Notes under the pieces: model-generated
What the model was told of the DNA's origin: nothing
The model's database searches: none
What the model saw: only the letters and a program-made list of their open reading frames with translations
Shown: positions 27,188-35,393 of the stretch, one piece after another
Numbering within the stretch: position 1 is the stretch's first letter
How the letters are laid out: every line of letters starts with the position of its first letter
Assembly: GCF_000972495.1 (NCBI RefSeq)
Contig: NZ_LATM01000025.1
Location: forward strand, 1 to 64,000
Direction: 5' to 3'
Source: Hymenobacter terrenus
Lineage (GTDB): Bacteria; Bacteroidota; Bacteroidia; Cytophagales; Hymenobacteraceae
Length of the DNA stretch: 64,000 nt
Position numbers and translations under genes: made by a program

Positions 27188-28663
27188 ATGCCACCTCCTT
27201 CCACAAAGTCCTTTCCGTCTCCCAAGTTGTTGCGCGTTTCCCTTACCGGCCCCGAATCCACGGGCAAATCGACGTTGGCTGCCCAGCTGGCGGCGCACTA
27301 CGGCACCTCGTTCGCCCCCGAGTTTGCCCGCGAATATCTGGCCGGCTCCGGCCCTCACTACACCATCGAAGACCTCGAAGAAATAGCCCGCGGCCAGCTG
27401 GCGGCCGAGGCCAAAGCCGAAGCTCATGCTAGTCGCATCGTCTTCTTTGATAGCGACTTGCTGGTGATAAAAATCTGGGCTGAGCATTCCTTTGGCTCCT
27501 GCCCAGAATGGATAATAAATTCCTTGGTGCAGCGGCAGTACGACTTGGTGCTGCTCATGGGCATCGACCTGCCTTGGGAGCCCGACCCCCTGCGCGAACA
27601 TCCCCACTTGCGTCAGCAGTTCTACAACCTTTACCAGCGGGAATTACGTGAGCGGATGACCAATTTTGCCGAGATTTCCGGCAGTGGGGAACGCCGCTTC
27701 GCCCAAGCCCGGTTCTTGATTGATGAGCTGTTGCGCACCGCCGAGCAGCCTTCTCGTCCGCAAAAGAAACCTATGCCTACTCACCCCGACCATTATACGC
27801 TGGTTACGCCGCAGTGCCGTGCCACTTTTGCCGCCCACGGCGCCGAACTCATCAGCTTGGTTACCCCGACCAACAACCTCGAATACCTCTGGCCCGGCGA
27901 CCCTGCCGTATGGGCCCGTCACGCGCCGGTGTTGTTCCCGCTGGTGGGCCGCCTGCCCGATGATGCGTATTATTACGAGGGCCGCGACTACAAATTGCCG
28001 CAGCACGGCTTCGCCCGCGACCAGGAGTTTGCCGTGGTGCAGCAAAGCCCCACTGAGTTAGTATTCCGGCTGCAGCACGACGAAACCACCCGCGCCGTCT
28101 TCCCTTTTGCTTTCGAGCTTACCATCACCTACACCCTCCGCGATACGGTGCTCACGGTGCGCTGGGATGTGCGCAACCCGGCTCCCGACCAGCCGCTGCT
28201 GTTCAGCATTGGTGCGCACCCGGCCGTGCGCTGCCCCTTGCTGCCAAGCGAAGGATTCGAAGACTATTTTTTCGAATTTGACCACCCCGTTACTCTGGAA
28301 CGCCACCTGCTGCAAGGCGGTTTGCTCACGGGCCAAACCGCGCCGGTGCTCAACGAGCAGCAGCAGCTATCGCTCAGCTACGAGCTGTTTGCCGATGACG
28401 CCCTGGTATTCAAGCACTACGATTTTACCAGCCTCACCCTGCGCTCGCGCAAATCGCCGCACTTCGTACGCTTTCAATTCGATGGCTTTCCTTACCTCGG
28501 CCTCTGGACCAAAGGGCAGGGAGCGGGCTTCGTCTGCGTCGAGCCGTGGCACGGTATCGCCAGTCCAGCCGGTGAGCCAGGCGAGCTGAGCGAAAAAGAA
28601 GGCATCCTTACCTTAGAGCCAGGGCAGGTTTTTTCGGCATCCTACACTATTGAAGTAGGCTAG
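27188..28663 (+). CDS. NadR-type kinase fused to aldose-1-epimerase-like domain
   Basis: A 491-residue two-domain protein. Residues about 10-190 form a P-loop kinase like the ribosylnicotinamide kinase part of NadR: GPESTGKST, EFAREYLAGSG and VLLMGIDLPWEPDPLR. After a QPSRPQKKP linker, residues about 200-491 are a galactose-mutarotase/aldose-epimerase-like fold (FAAHGAELISL, HAPVLFPLVGRL, HGFARDQEF, FSIGAHPAVRCPL, EPWHGIAS). The frame is continuous with no stop. An internal ATG at 27773 could begin a separate epimerase of 296 residues, so this may be two genes whose first stop was lost. Kinase plus PnuC argues for NAD precursor salvage. The TTG at 27170 is an alternative start. Confidence 0.8.
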   Translation: MPPPSTKSFPSPKLLRVSLTGPESTGKSTLAAQLAAHYGTSFAPEFAREYLAGSGPHYTIEDLEEIARGQLAAEAKAEAHASRIVFFDSDLLVIKIWAEHSFGSCPEWIINSLVQRQYDLVLLMGIDLPWEPDPLREHPHLRQQFYNLYQRELRERMTNFAEISGSGERRFAQARFLIDELLRTAEQPSRPQKKPMPTHPDHYTLVTPQCRATFAAHGAELISLVTPTNNLEYLWPGDPAVWARHAPVLFPLVGRLPDDAYYYEGRDYKLPQHGFARDQEFAVVQQSPTELVFRLQHDETTRAVFPFAFELTITYTLRDTVLTVRWDVRNPAPDQPLLFSIGAHPAVRCPLLPSEGFEDYFFEFDHPVTLERHLLQGGLLTGQTAPVLNEQQQLSLSYELFADDALVFKHYDFTSLTLRSRKSPHFVRFQFDGFPYLGLWTKGQGAGFVCVEPWHGIASPAGEPGELSEKEGILTLEPGQVFSASYTIEVG

Positions 28664-28725
28664 GGCCTGAGTTCCGCATATTTTTGGATGAAGGTGGTAA
28701 TGTGCCGCGCCGCTGATGTAAGCCC

Positions 28726-29160
28726 ATGACCAGTGCCCCCGATATCCGCCTTATTTCGGCCACTGCTACTTACGCCTTGCGCCACCAAGTGTTGTGGCCG
28801 GATAAGGAGCTGGACTATGTGAAAATTGAAAACGACGTCACTGGCTACCACTTCGGGGCCTTTCGTCACGACGAGCTGGTGGCCGTCATCTCTTTATTTG
28901 TGGAAGGCCAGGCGGCGCGCTTTCGCAAATTTGCCACCCGGCCCGATTGTCAGAGGCAGGGCATCGGTAGTGTCTTGCTGCGCCGGGTGTTCAGAGAAGC
29001 GCGGGCACGGGGTGCGCATCAAATTTGGTGCGATGCTCGGCAGGACAGTGCCGGCTTCTATGCCCGGTTTGGAATGCAGCCGGAGGGCGAGCCATTCTAC
29101 AAAGGCCCCATTCCGTATGTGCGCATGGCGCGTGCCCTGGTAGCTGAGCCTGACCTTTGA
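28726..29160 (+). CDS. GNAT acetyltransferase
   Basis: A 144-residue GNAT protein with the acetyl-CoA loop RQGIGSVLLRRVF (residues about 80-92) preceded by the strand AARFRKFATRPDC and followed by FYARFGMQPEGEPFYKGPIPYVRM. The substrate is unknown. It follows the kinase-epimerase gene at 62 bp on the same strand, and may share its transcript. Confidence 0.85.
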   Translation: MTSAPDIRLISATATYALRHQVLWPDKELDYVKIENDVTGYHFGAFRHDELVAVISLFVEGQAARFRKFATRPDCQRQGIGSVLLRRVFREARARGAHQIWCDARQDSAGFYARFGMQPEGEPFYKGPIPYVRMARALVAEPDL

Positions 29161-29178
29161 GCCGGCAGTGCGAAGAAG

Positions 29179-29403
29179 TTAAACGCCAATGCGCCGCTTA
29201 TTGTACTCCGGCTCCCAATCATTGATGGGCCGCGAGATACCGGGCGGCAGGTCCAGGTCGGGCAGGCCGGGGTCGTGCGGTTCGCCGCCATCGTCGTCGC
29301 TATCGGGTGGCGGGGGCGGAGGCATGGCACGACGACGGCGCGGTATCACCAGCACGAACAGAAAAAAAGCGCAGAAAGCAACGGCGTAGACGAGGCTGAA
29401 CAT
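29179..29403 (-). CDS. small membrane protein with acidic proline-rich tail
   Basis: A 74-residue protein with one N-terminal hydrophobic helix (YAVAFCAFFLFVLVIP), an RRRR stop-transfer, a run of six prolines and an Asp-rich tail. I recognise no family. It looks like an anchored peptide with the tail in the cytoplasm (positive-inside rule). It is isolated between a plus-strand GNAT gene and a riboswitch. The coding call is moderate; composition is normal for its neighbours. Confidence 0.5.
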   Translation of the reverse strand: MFSLVYAVAFCAFFLFVLVIPRRRRAMPPPPPPDSDDDGGEPHDPGLPDLDLPPGISRPINDWEPEYNKRRIGV

Positions 29404-29569
29404 GACAAAAGCAGCTGAAGCGGTGGGGAACTTACAACGTAGGCGCTGAGCCCAGCGTTGCGCCGGCCGACGTCACTAAATTAACTGACGTTCAGCAAAC
29501 CGGCAAGCCCCGCGTTGGTTCACTTAGACCCTGGCAGTGGCCTCTACGGCGGTAATGGCATCTGGGTAT

Positions 29570-29577
29570 TACCTTTG
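29570..29577 (+). promoter_or_regulatory. -7 box TACCTTTG before the TPP riboswitch
   Basis: The octamer TACCTTTG equals the Bacteroidota TAnnTTTG consensus and lies 9 nt before the riboswitch begins, so transcription probably starts at about 29584. Confidence 0.55.
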
Positions 29578-29585
29578 GGCCATGT

Positions 29586-29666
29586 TTAGGGGTGCTGCCC
29601 TTCGAAAGAAGGTCGGCTGAGATGATACCCATCGAACCTGAACCGGGTAATGCCGGCGAAGGGAAC
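29586..29666 (+). promoter_or_regulatory. TPP riboswitch (THI box)
   Basis: The conserved pieces of the thiamine pyrophosphate aptamer appear in order: GGGGTGC, CTGAGA with the preceding GGTCGG, ACCC followed by ATCGAACCTGA, CGGGTAATGCCGGCG and AAGGGAA. It sits 78 nt before the start codon of the TonB receptor. TPP binding normally represses the downstream gene, so the receptor is expected to import thiamine or a precursor. Confidence 0.93.
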
Positions 29667-29743
29667 AAACAATCCGCGGACGTTTCCGCTGCCGCTCCGA
29701 CCCCTGGGGCGACGGCGCGTTCCATTTTTTACCCACTCTTTTT

Positions 29744-32227
29744 TTGAAAACCACACTCCTCGTGGGGGCGGCGCTGCTGGCGCTGACTGCCCCGCCGGCA
29801 TGGGCGCAAGGCCCCGTGTCCGGCACCGTTACTGATGCCCGCACGGGCGAGCCGCTTCCAGGCGCCACCATCTTTCTCGACGCCGCGGCTGGCGGCACTA
29901 CCGATGCCGCTGGTACTTTCTCGTTGCCGGTGGTGCCGGCCGGGGCGCACGAGCTACGCATCACGTTCCTGGGCTACGAGCCGCTGGTGCGCCGGGTGCA
30001 GGGGCAGGCCGCCGAGCAGCGGCTCAATGGTAGGCTCCAGCCCGGAGGCGTGCTTACCGGTGAGGCCCTCGTGACAGCCTCCCGCGCTAACGACCGTACG
30101 GCCACCGCCTATACCAACCTTGGGCGCCAGGACCTAGCTAAACGCAACTTCGGCCAGGATTTGCCCTATCTACTCGACCAGACGCCTTCGGTGGTAGTAA
30201 CCTCCGACGCTGGAACGGGCGTGGGCTATACTGATATACGCATTCGGGGGACGAGCAATACGGGCATCAACATGACCATCAACGGCGTGCCTTTGAACGA
30301 CGCGGAATCGCACGGCTCGTTCCTGGTGAACCTGCCGGATTTGGCCTCTTCTATCAACAATTTGCAGGTGCAGCGCGGCGTAGGTACCAGCCAGAACGGC
30401 GGCGCAGCCTTCGGTGCCAGCATCAACATCTCAACCCTCGACGTGCGTCGCGAGGCCTACGCCGAAAGCCAGAACACCTACGGCTCTTTCAACACTTGGA
30501 AGAGCAACGTGCAGTTCGGCACGGGGCTGATAAACGGGCACTTCACGGTCGATGGCCGGCTCTCGCGCATTGCCACCGACGGCTACATGAACCGGGCCGC
30601 TTCCGATTTGAAGTCGTACTACTTCGCCGCCGGCTACCAGGCCAAAAGCACGCTGCTGAAATTCATCACCTTCTCGGGCCGCGAGAAAACCTACCAGGCC
30701 TGGAACGGCGTGCCTGAACCTGCCCTCACCGGCAACCGGGCCCAGCTTCAAACCTACCTCGACAACGGCGAATTATCCGAAGCCGACGCGGCGCGGGTGC
30801 TCCGGGAAGGCCGCCGCTACAGCTACTATACTTACGACAACCAAACCGATAACTACCAGCAAAACCACTACCAACTGCACCTCTCGCAGGGCCTGGGCCA
30901 GGATTGGAATATTGGGGCCGCGTTGCACCTCACCCGGGGCTTTGGCTACTACGAAAGCTACCGGGCCGGCCAGAAATTCGTGAACTACGGCTTGAATAAC
31001 GTCATCATTGGCGTGGACACCCTCACCCGTACCGACCTCGTGGACCGCAAATGGCTGGATAACTATTTCTACGGGGGCACTTTTGCCCTCAACTATCAGC
31101 CCCGCGAAGGCAAGCTGCAAGCCACCCTCGGCGGCGCGTGGAACCGCTTCGACAACGACCACTACGGCGAAATTATCTGGGCCCAATACGCTTCCAACAG
31201 CAGCATTGGTCAGCGCTACTATTTCAACGATGCCACCAAAACCGACTACAACGCCTACGCCCGCGCCACCTGGCAAGTATTACCCACGCTCGGCCTCTAT
31301 GGCGATGTGCAGGTGCGTCACATCGATTACCGCATCAGCGGCGTGGAAGACGAACAGAACGACGTGACCACCCGCGCCCGCTACACCTTCTTCAACCCCA
31401 AAGCCGGCGCGACTTTCGCCCTCGCCGAGGACCAGCAACTGTACGCCAGCTTCGCCGTAGGCCAGCGCGAGCCCGTGCGCGCCGATTTTACAGACCGCCC
31501 CGCCGGCGACCAAGCCGCACGCGCTGAGCGCCTCCACGACTTCGAGGGTGGCTACCGCCTCACTCGCGCCAGCCTTAGCTTGCTAGGGCTCAGTACCTCC
31601 GTGCGCTTCGAAGTCAACGGCTTCTACATGAACTACCGCAATCAGCTCGTGGCCACCGGCCAGCTCAATAACGTGGGCACTCCGCTGCGGACCAACGTGC
31701 CCCGCAGCTACCGCCGGGGTGTGGAACTCACCGGCTTCATTTCGGCCAATGATAAAATCAGCCTCAGCAGTACCTTGACGCTGAGCCAAAACCAGATTCT
31801 GGATTACCGCGACGTGGTGTACGACGAGAACTACGAGCCTGTGGTGGCCGCGCCGCGCACCTCCACCATTTCCTATTCACCCTCGGTCGTATCGGCTCAC
31901 ACTCTGGAAGGCCAGCCCGTGAAAGGCCTGCGTCTGGCCCTTCTGCTCAAAACCGTAAGCCGCCAGCACCTCGACAACTCCACCAACGAGAACCGCAGCC
32001 TCAAGCCCTACCAGACGCTGGATTTCCGCCTGCGCTACGCCATCCACCCGGTTTTTATGAAGGAAATCGAGCTGGGCCTGCTCGTAAACAACGTGCTCAA
32101 CCGCGAGTATGTGGCCAACGGATACACCTACAGCTACCTTGGCGCTAGTGGCCGCCAGGAAACATTTAATTGGTTTTTCCCCCAGGCCACCCGGAATTAT
32201 CTGGTCTCAGTGGGAGTGAAATTCTAA
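29744..32227 (+). CDS. TonB-dependent receptor, probably for thiamine
   Basis: An 827-residue outer-membrane receptor. A TTG start at 29744 opens a signal peptide (MKTTLLVGAALLALTAPPAWAQ). A CarboxypepD_reg-like domain follows (GTVTDARTGEPLPGATIFL, about 25-100). The plug (about 120-235) has DIRIRGTSNTGINMTINGVPLNDAESHG, described in part, and ends NISTLDVR. A 22-strand barrel (about 240-827) ends in a terminal aromatic strand NYLVSVGVKF. The TPP riboswitch immediately upstream places it in thiamine uptake, a known arrangement in Bacteroidota. No SusD partner is next to it. The neighbouring PnuC-family gene could supply the inner-membrane step. Confidence 0.9.
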   Translation: MKTTLLVGAALLALTAPPAWAQGPVSGTVTDARTGEPLPGATIFLDAAAGGTTDAAGTFSLPVVPAGAHELRITFLGYEPLVRRVQGQAAEQRLNGRLQPGGVLTGEALVTASRANDRTATAYTNLGRQDLAKRNFGQDLPYLLDQTPSVVVTSDAGTGVGYTDIRIRGTSNTGINMTINGVPLNDAESHGSFLVNLPDLASSINNLQVQRGVGTSQNGGAAFGASINISTLDVRREAYAESQNTYGSFNTWKSNVQFGTGLINGHFTVDGRLSRIATDGYMNRAASDLKSYYFAAGYQAKSTLLKFITFSGREKTYQAWNGVPEPALTGNRAQLQTYLDNGELSEADAARVLREGRRYSYYTYDNQTDNYQQNHYQLHLSQGLGQDWNIGAALHLTRGFGYYESYRAGQKFVNYGLNNVIIGVDTLTRTDLVDRKWLDNYFYGGTFALNYQPREGKLQATLGGAWNRFDNDHYGEIIWAQYASNSSIGQRYYFNDATKTDYNAYARATWQVLPTLGLYGDVQVRHIDYRISGVEDEQNDVTTRARYTFFNPKAGATFALAEDQQLYASFAVGQREPVRADFTDRPAGDQAARAERLHDFEGGYRLTRASLSLLGLSTSVRFEVNGFYMNYRNQLVATGQLNNVGTPLRTNVPRSYRRGVELTGFISANDKISLSSTLTLSQNQILDYRDVVYDENYEPVVAAPRTSTISYSPSVVSAHTLEGQPVKGLRLALLLKTVSRQHLDNSTNENRSLKPYQTLDFRLRYAIHPVFMKEIELGLLVNNVLNREYVANGYTYSYLGASGRQETFNWFFPQATRNYLVSVGVKF

Positions 32228-32287
32228 CAGCGTCGCATCGTCGGAGAAAGGGGAGCCCTAAAAAAGTGTGAGCCGGGCTCATAAATT

Positions 32288-32322
32288 AGAAGGCCACATT
32301 GCTACGAGCAATGTGGCCTTCT
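32288..32322. terminator. perfect 16-bp hairpin terminator
   Basis: The stem 32288-32303 with 32307-32322 (AGAAGGCCACATTGCT and its complement) and a 3-nt loop, between the convergent TonB receptor and homoserine dehydrogenase genes. Very strong in both directions. Confidence 0.85.
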
Positions 32323-32380
32323 GCCTAAGTATTATGATGAATGTCAAGCTGTTTTTTGCCGTGGAGTGCCATCGGCCGGC

Positions 32381-33628
32381 CTAGTACGCTGCCACCGCTG
32401 CTACTTCGGCCCCCACCGCCACGGCCGCCCGCAGTGGCCCCGGCAGCCGCACCACGCACACACCGGGCGTGTGCAGCCACGTTGCCTGCGCCAGCTGGGC
32501 CAGCCCAATGGTGCCCGTCAGGTAATGTCCGTGGGCGCGGGAGCGAAATTGCTCGTGGACCTGCGTAAAATCATCCGCCAAGCCCTCGATTTCGTCTGTG
32601 TACGTGACCAGCACATCCAGCTCGGCCGCATCGGGCCGCAGGATTAGCTCCTGGTTTTGATGAAGCTTTTTGTACTCATAGCGGTAGCCGTAAGTGAGGG
32701 CCGAAAGGTCGCTGAGCACAGCCGAACCCGTGGGGAAAGCTCCCGCGCCGCGCCCCAGGAAGAACTGCCGATCCGCAAAACCGCTTTGGGTGATGAGGCC
32801 GTTGTATTCGTCCTGCACGCGGGCCAGCTCGTGCGTGGGTGGCAGCAGCGTCGGCAGCACGGCAGCAACCAAGCCACCTTCGGGCAAACGGCGGGCTTCG
32901 GCCACCAGTTTGAGGGCGTAGCCGTGCTCCCGGGCATAAGTGGTAGCCAGCGGGCTCAGCCGGTCGATGCCGATGGTTAGTAAATTTTCCGGCGCCGTCA
33001 CCAGCCCGAAAGCATGAGTCAGCAGCACCACCAGCTTATTGCGGGCGTCGAGGCCTTGCACGTCCAGGGCCGGATTACTTTCGGCAAAGCCCAACTCCTG
33101 TGCCTTGGCCAGTGCCTCGGCGAAGGACAGTGCATCACGGTCCATGGCCGTCAGGATGTAGTTAGTCGAGCCGTTGATGATGCCTTCTACCGATTCCAGC
33201 AAGTCGGTATCGTAATACTCTTCAAGGTTACGGATAACGGGCAGGCTAGCGCAGGCTGCGGCTTCATAGAGCAGTGGGGTGCCAGTGCTGCGCTGTAAGG
33301 CAATCAACTCGGGCAGGTGCTCGGCCAGCATTTTTTTATTAGCCGTCACCACAGCTTTGCCCAGTTGCAGGGCTTCCTTCACAATGGTGTAAGCCTCGTC
33401 CGCATCGTCAATCAACTCCACGATAACGTTTATCGTGGGGTCATTTAACAGCTCGTGGCGGTCGAAGGTGAATAATTCCGTCGGCAGGGAGCGGGCCTTA
33501 TTCCGGTCCTTCACCCCGATGCGGCCGATGCGGGCGCGCAGGCCGGGCGAACGTTCCAGCACGGTGTACAGGCCCTGTCCCACGCAGCCGAAGCCGAATA
33601 AGCCGATGGAAATATTAGTGCGGGTCAT
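32381..33628 (-). CDS. hom: homoserine dehydrogenase
   Basis: A 415-residue homoserine dehydrogenase, the NAD(P)H-dependent reduction of aspartate semialdehyde to homoserine, which feeds methionine and threonine. The Rossmann motif is GLFGFGCVGQGLYTVLE (residues about 9-25), the region around VVTANKKMLAEH (about 92-103) is the coenzyme-contacting part, and GIINGSTNYILTAM (about 148-161) is the substrate-binding block with the conserved Lys-rich catalytic region later (AEALAKAQELGFAE). A clear ACT domain is not seen at the C-terminus. It lies downstream of the trans-sulfuration enzyme; a SAM-I riboswitch ahead of both would control them together. Confidence 0.93.
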   Translation of the reverse strand: MTRTNISIGLFGFGCVGQGLYTVLERSPGLRARIGRIGVKDRNKARSLPTELFTFDRHELLNDPTINVIVELIDDADEAYTIVKEALQLGKAVVTANKKMLAEHLPELIALQRSTGTPLLYEAAACASLPVIRNLEEYYDTDLLESVEGIINGSTNYILTAMDRDALSFAEALAKAQELGFAESNPALDVQGLDARNKLVVLLTHAFGLVTAPENLLTIGIDRLSPLATTYAREHGYALKLVAEARRLPEGGLVAAVLPTLLPPTHELARVQDEYNGLITQSGFADRQFFLGRGAGAFPTGSAVLSDLSALTYGYRYEYKKLHQNQELILRPDAAELDVLVTYTDEIEGLADDFTQVHEQFRSRAHGHYLTGTIGLAQLAQATWLHTPGVCVVRLPGPLRAAVAVGAEVAAVAAY

Positions 33629-33706
33629 AACTCAGAAAGACGGGTGTGTTATAGCTCAGAAAGACCGGGTGTCGCCCAGAAAAAAGGTTTTATAGCTCAG
33701 AAAGAC
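33627..33706. repeat. three direct copies of an AGCTCAGAAAGAC word
   Basis: Short direct repeats at 33627-33647 (ATAACTCAGAAAGACGGGTGT), 33650-33672 and 33691-33706 (TATAGCTCAGAAAGAC), with a weaker piece between them. They fill the 90-bp space between the two methionine genes. No function is evident. Confidence 0.6.
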
Positions 33707-33718
33707 AGAAATCAGGAA

Positions 33719-34912
33719 TTAAGCTTCTACTTGTTCGCGCGTTTCCTCGCGCGCCTCTGCTCCAATGCGAACCAGGGCCAGGGCCTGGGCCAGGTCCTGA
33801 ATCAGGTCTTCGGCATCTTCCAGGCCCACCGACAGGCGAACCAAGCCATCGGCTACGCCGGCGGCGCGGCGCTGGTCGGCCGGAGTCGATTTGTGGGTCA
33901 TCGTGGCGGGGTGGCAGAGCAGGCTTTTTGGCCCGCCCAGGCTCTCGGCCAGCTTGAAGAGGCGCGTAGAAGTGACGAAGCGGGTGGCCGCTTCCACCGA
34001 ATCGTCGGCCAGGGCGATGGACACAATGCCCCCGAAGCCGCCCGGCTGCTGGCGCTTGGCCACCTCATGGTTGGGGTGGTCTTCGAGGCCGGGATAAAAT
34101 ACGCGGCTGATTTCGGGCTGGGCCTGCAGGAACTTGGCCACGGCCAGCCCCGAGCTACAGTGCTGCTTCACCCGCAGGGTCAAGGTCTCGATTCCCCGGA
34201 TAACCAGAAAGGAATCGAAGGGCCCCAGAATGCCGCCCGAAGCGTTTTGGATAAATTTGAGTTGCGCCGCCAGTTCGGCGTTGCCCGCTACCACCACTCC
34301 AGCGATGAGGTCGGAATGGCCGCCCAGGTACTTTGTTGCCGAGTGCACCACGATGTCGGCACCCAGTTCCAGTGGCCGCTGCAACACCGGCGAGGCGAAG
34401 GTATTGTCGACACACAGCAGGATGTTATTCTCCTTGGCAATGGCCGCGATGGCGGAAATGTCCGACACTTTCAGCGTGGGGTTCGACGGTGTTTCGAGCC
34501 AGATCAGCTTGGTGCGCTCGGTAAGGGCCGCTTTCACATTGGCTGCGTCGGTGGTGTCGCAATACACGATGTCGATGCCCAAACGGCGATACACGTGCTC
34601 AAATAGCCGGAAGGCTCCACCGTAAATGTCATCGATAGCTACAATCTGGTCGCCAGCCGACAGCAGTTTCACTACCCCGTCAATTGCCGCCAAGCCGCTG
34701 GCAAAGGCAAAGCCGGCGTGCCCACTTTCCAGGTTGGCCACCAGGTCTTCCAGTGCCTTACGGGTTGGGTTGCCGGAGCGGGCGTAGTCGTAGCCGAGGT
34801 TCACCCCCGGCGACTCCTGGACGAAAGTCGACGTTTGATAAATCGGCACAGCAATGGCGCCGGTTTGTGGGTCGGAAGGGATGGCGTGGAGGAGGCGGGT
34901 GCTGAATTGCAT
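33719..34912 (-). CDS. metB: cystathionine gamma-synthase / trans-sulfuration PLP enzyme
   Basis: A 397-residue PLP-dependent enzyme of the Cys/Met metabolism family. It shows YARSGNPTR (about 42-50), FASGLAAIDGV, ETPSNPTLKVSDI, CVDNTFASP and the lysine-containing SATKYLGGHSD (about 205-215), where Lys forms the aldimine. Family members include cystathionine gamma-synthase, cystathionine lyase and O-acetylhomoserine sulfhydrylase; motifs alone do not separate them. The SAM-I riboswitch upstream and the adjacent homoserine dehydrogenase point to methionine synthesis from homoserine. The symbol metB is the best guess. Confidence 0.85.
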   Translation of the reverse strand: MQFSTRLLHAIPSDPQTGAIAVPIYQTSTFVQESPGVNLGYDYARSGNPTRKALEDLVANLESGHAGFAFASGLAAIDGVVKLLSAGDQIVAIDDIYGGAFRLFEHVYRRLGIDIVYCDTTDAANVKAALTERTKLIWLETPSNPTLKVSDISAIAAIAKENNILLCVDNTFASPVLQRPLELGADIVVHSATKYLGGHSDLIAGVVVAGNAELAAQLKFIQNASGGILGPFDSFLVIRGIETLTLRVKQHCSSGLAVAKFLQAQPEISRVFYPGLEDHPNHEVAKRQQPGGFGGIVSIALADDSVEAATRFVTSTRLFKLAESLGGPKSLLCHPATMTHKSTPADQRRAAGVADGLVRLSVGLEDAEDLIQDLAQALALVRIGAEAREETREQVEA

Positions 34913-35009
34913 GACGGTGGCGGTATTGGCGTTTAAGATTATTAGAGGAAACGCCCCCTTTCACACCGCGGCACCTTTCAAGAGTCAAGTTCGCTCACCG
35001 AAAGGGCAT

Positions 35010-35037
35010 AAAAAAAGCCCTTCCGACAAGTCAGAAG
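35010..35037 (-). terminator. riboswitch-associated intrinsic terminator
   Basis: On the minus strand a CTTCTG/CGGAAG stem (a U-G pair included) is followed by GGGC and seven T. It lies between the SAM-I aptamer (35073-35185) and the metB start, where a SAM-responsive terminator is expected. Confidence 0.7.
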
Positions 35038-35072
35038 AGCAGCATCGTTTTCAACCGATGTATCTCTTTCAA

Positions 35073-35185
35073 CTTATCTTCTCCGAATCCGACTTGCATC
35101 GTCTTCGAACAGGATTTAGCACCTGGTAGTAAACCACTGGTTGCTAAGGCATCGTAGGGCCTGTCCCTCCGCCTTTCTTGATAAG
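35073..35185 (-). promoter_or_regulatory. SAM-I (S-box) riboswitch
   Basis: Reading the minus strand, the aptamer begins CTTATCAAGAAAGGCGGAGG, with the kink-turn bases, then GGACAGGCCCTACGATGCC, TTAGCAACC, a variable hairpin, GGTGCTAAATCC and finally GATAAG, which pairs with the opening CTTATC (P1). All the core S-box pieces are in order. S-adenosylmethionine binding should favour the terminator at 35010-35037, so metB and hom are turned down when methionine is plentiful. Confidence 0.92.
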
Positions 35186-35393
35186 GTGCCCCAGGTGTGA
35201 CCCAGGAGCGGCACAAAAGTACAACCGAAAAATAATCTTGCAAGAGATGATGAAAAAAAATTGAAAAAAATAAAAAGGTCTCCTTCCGTTGTTATTGGCA
35301 CGAGTGGAGCCCACCCCCAAGGACTTGGCTGCAAGCAGAGGTGCCCGCGCCGCGTATCTTTACTTCCGAAACTCCCACCCCCAACCCCCGCCC

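Noticed and set aside
33644..34606. A 320-residue open frame on the plus strand opposite metB
   Set aside because: It is the shadow of the trans-sulfuration gene, with no recognisable domain or proper start context.
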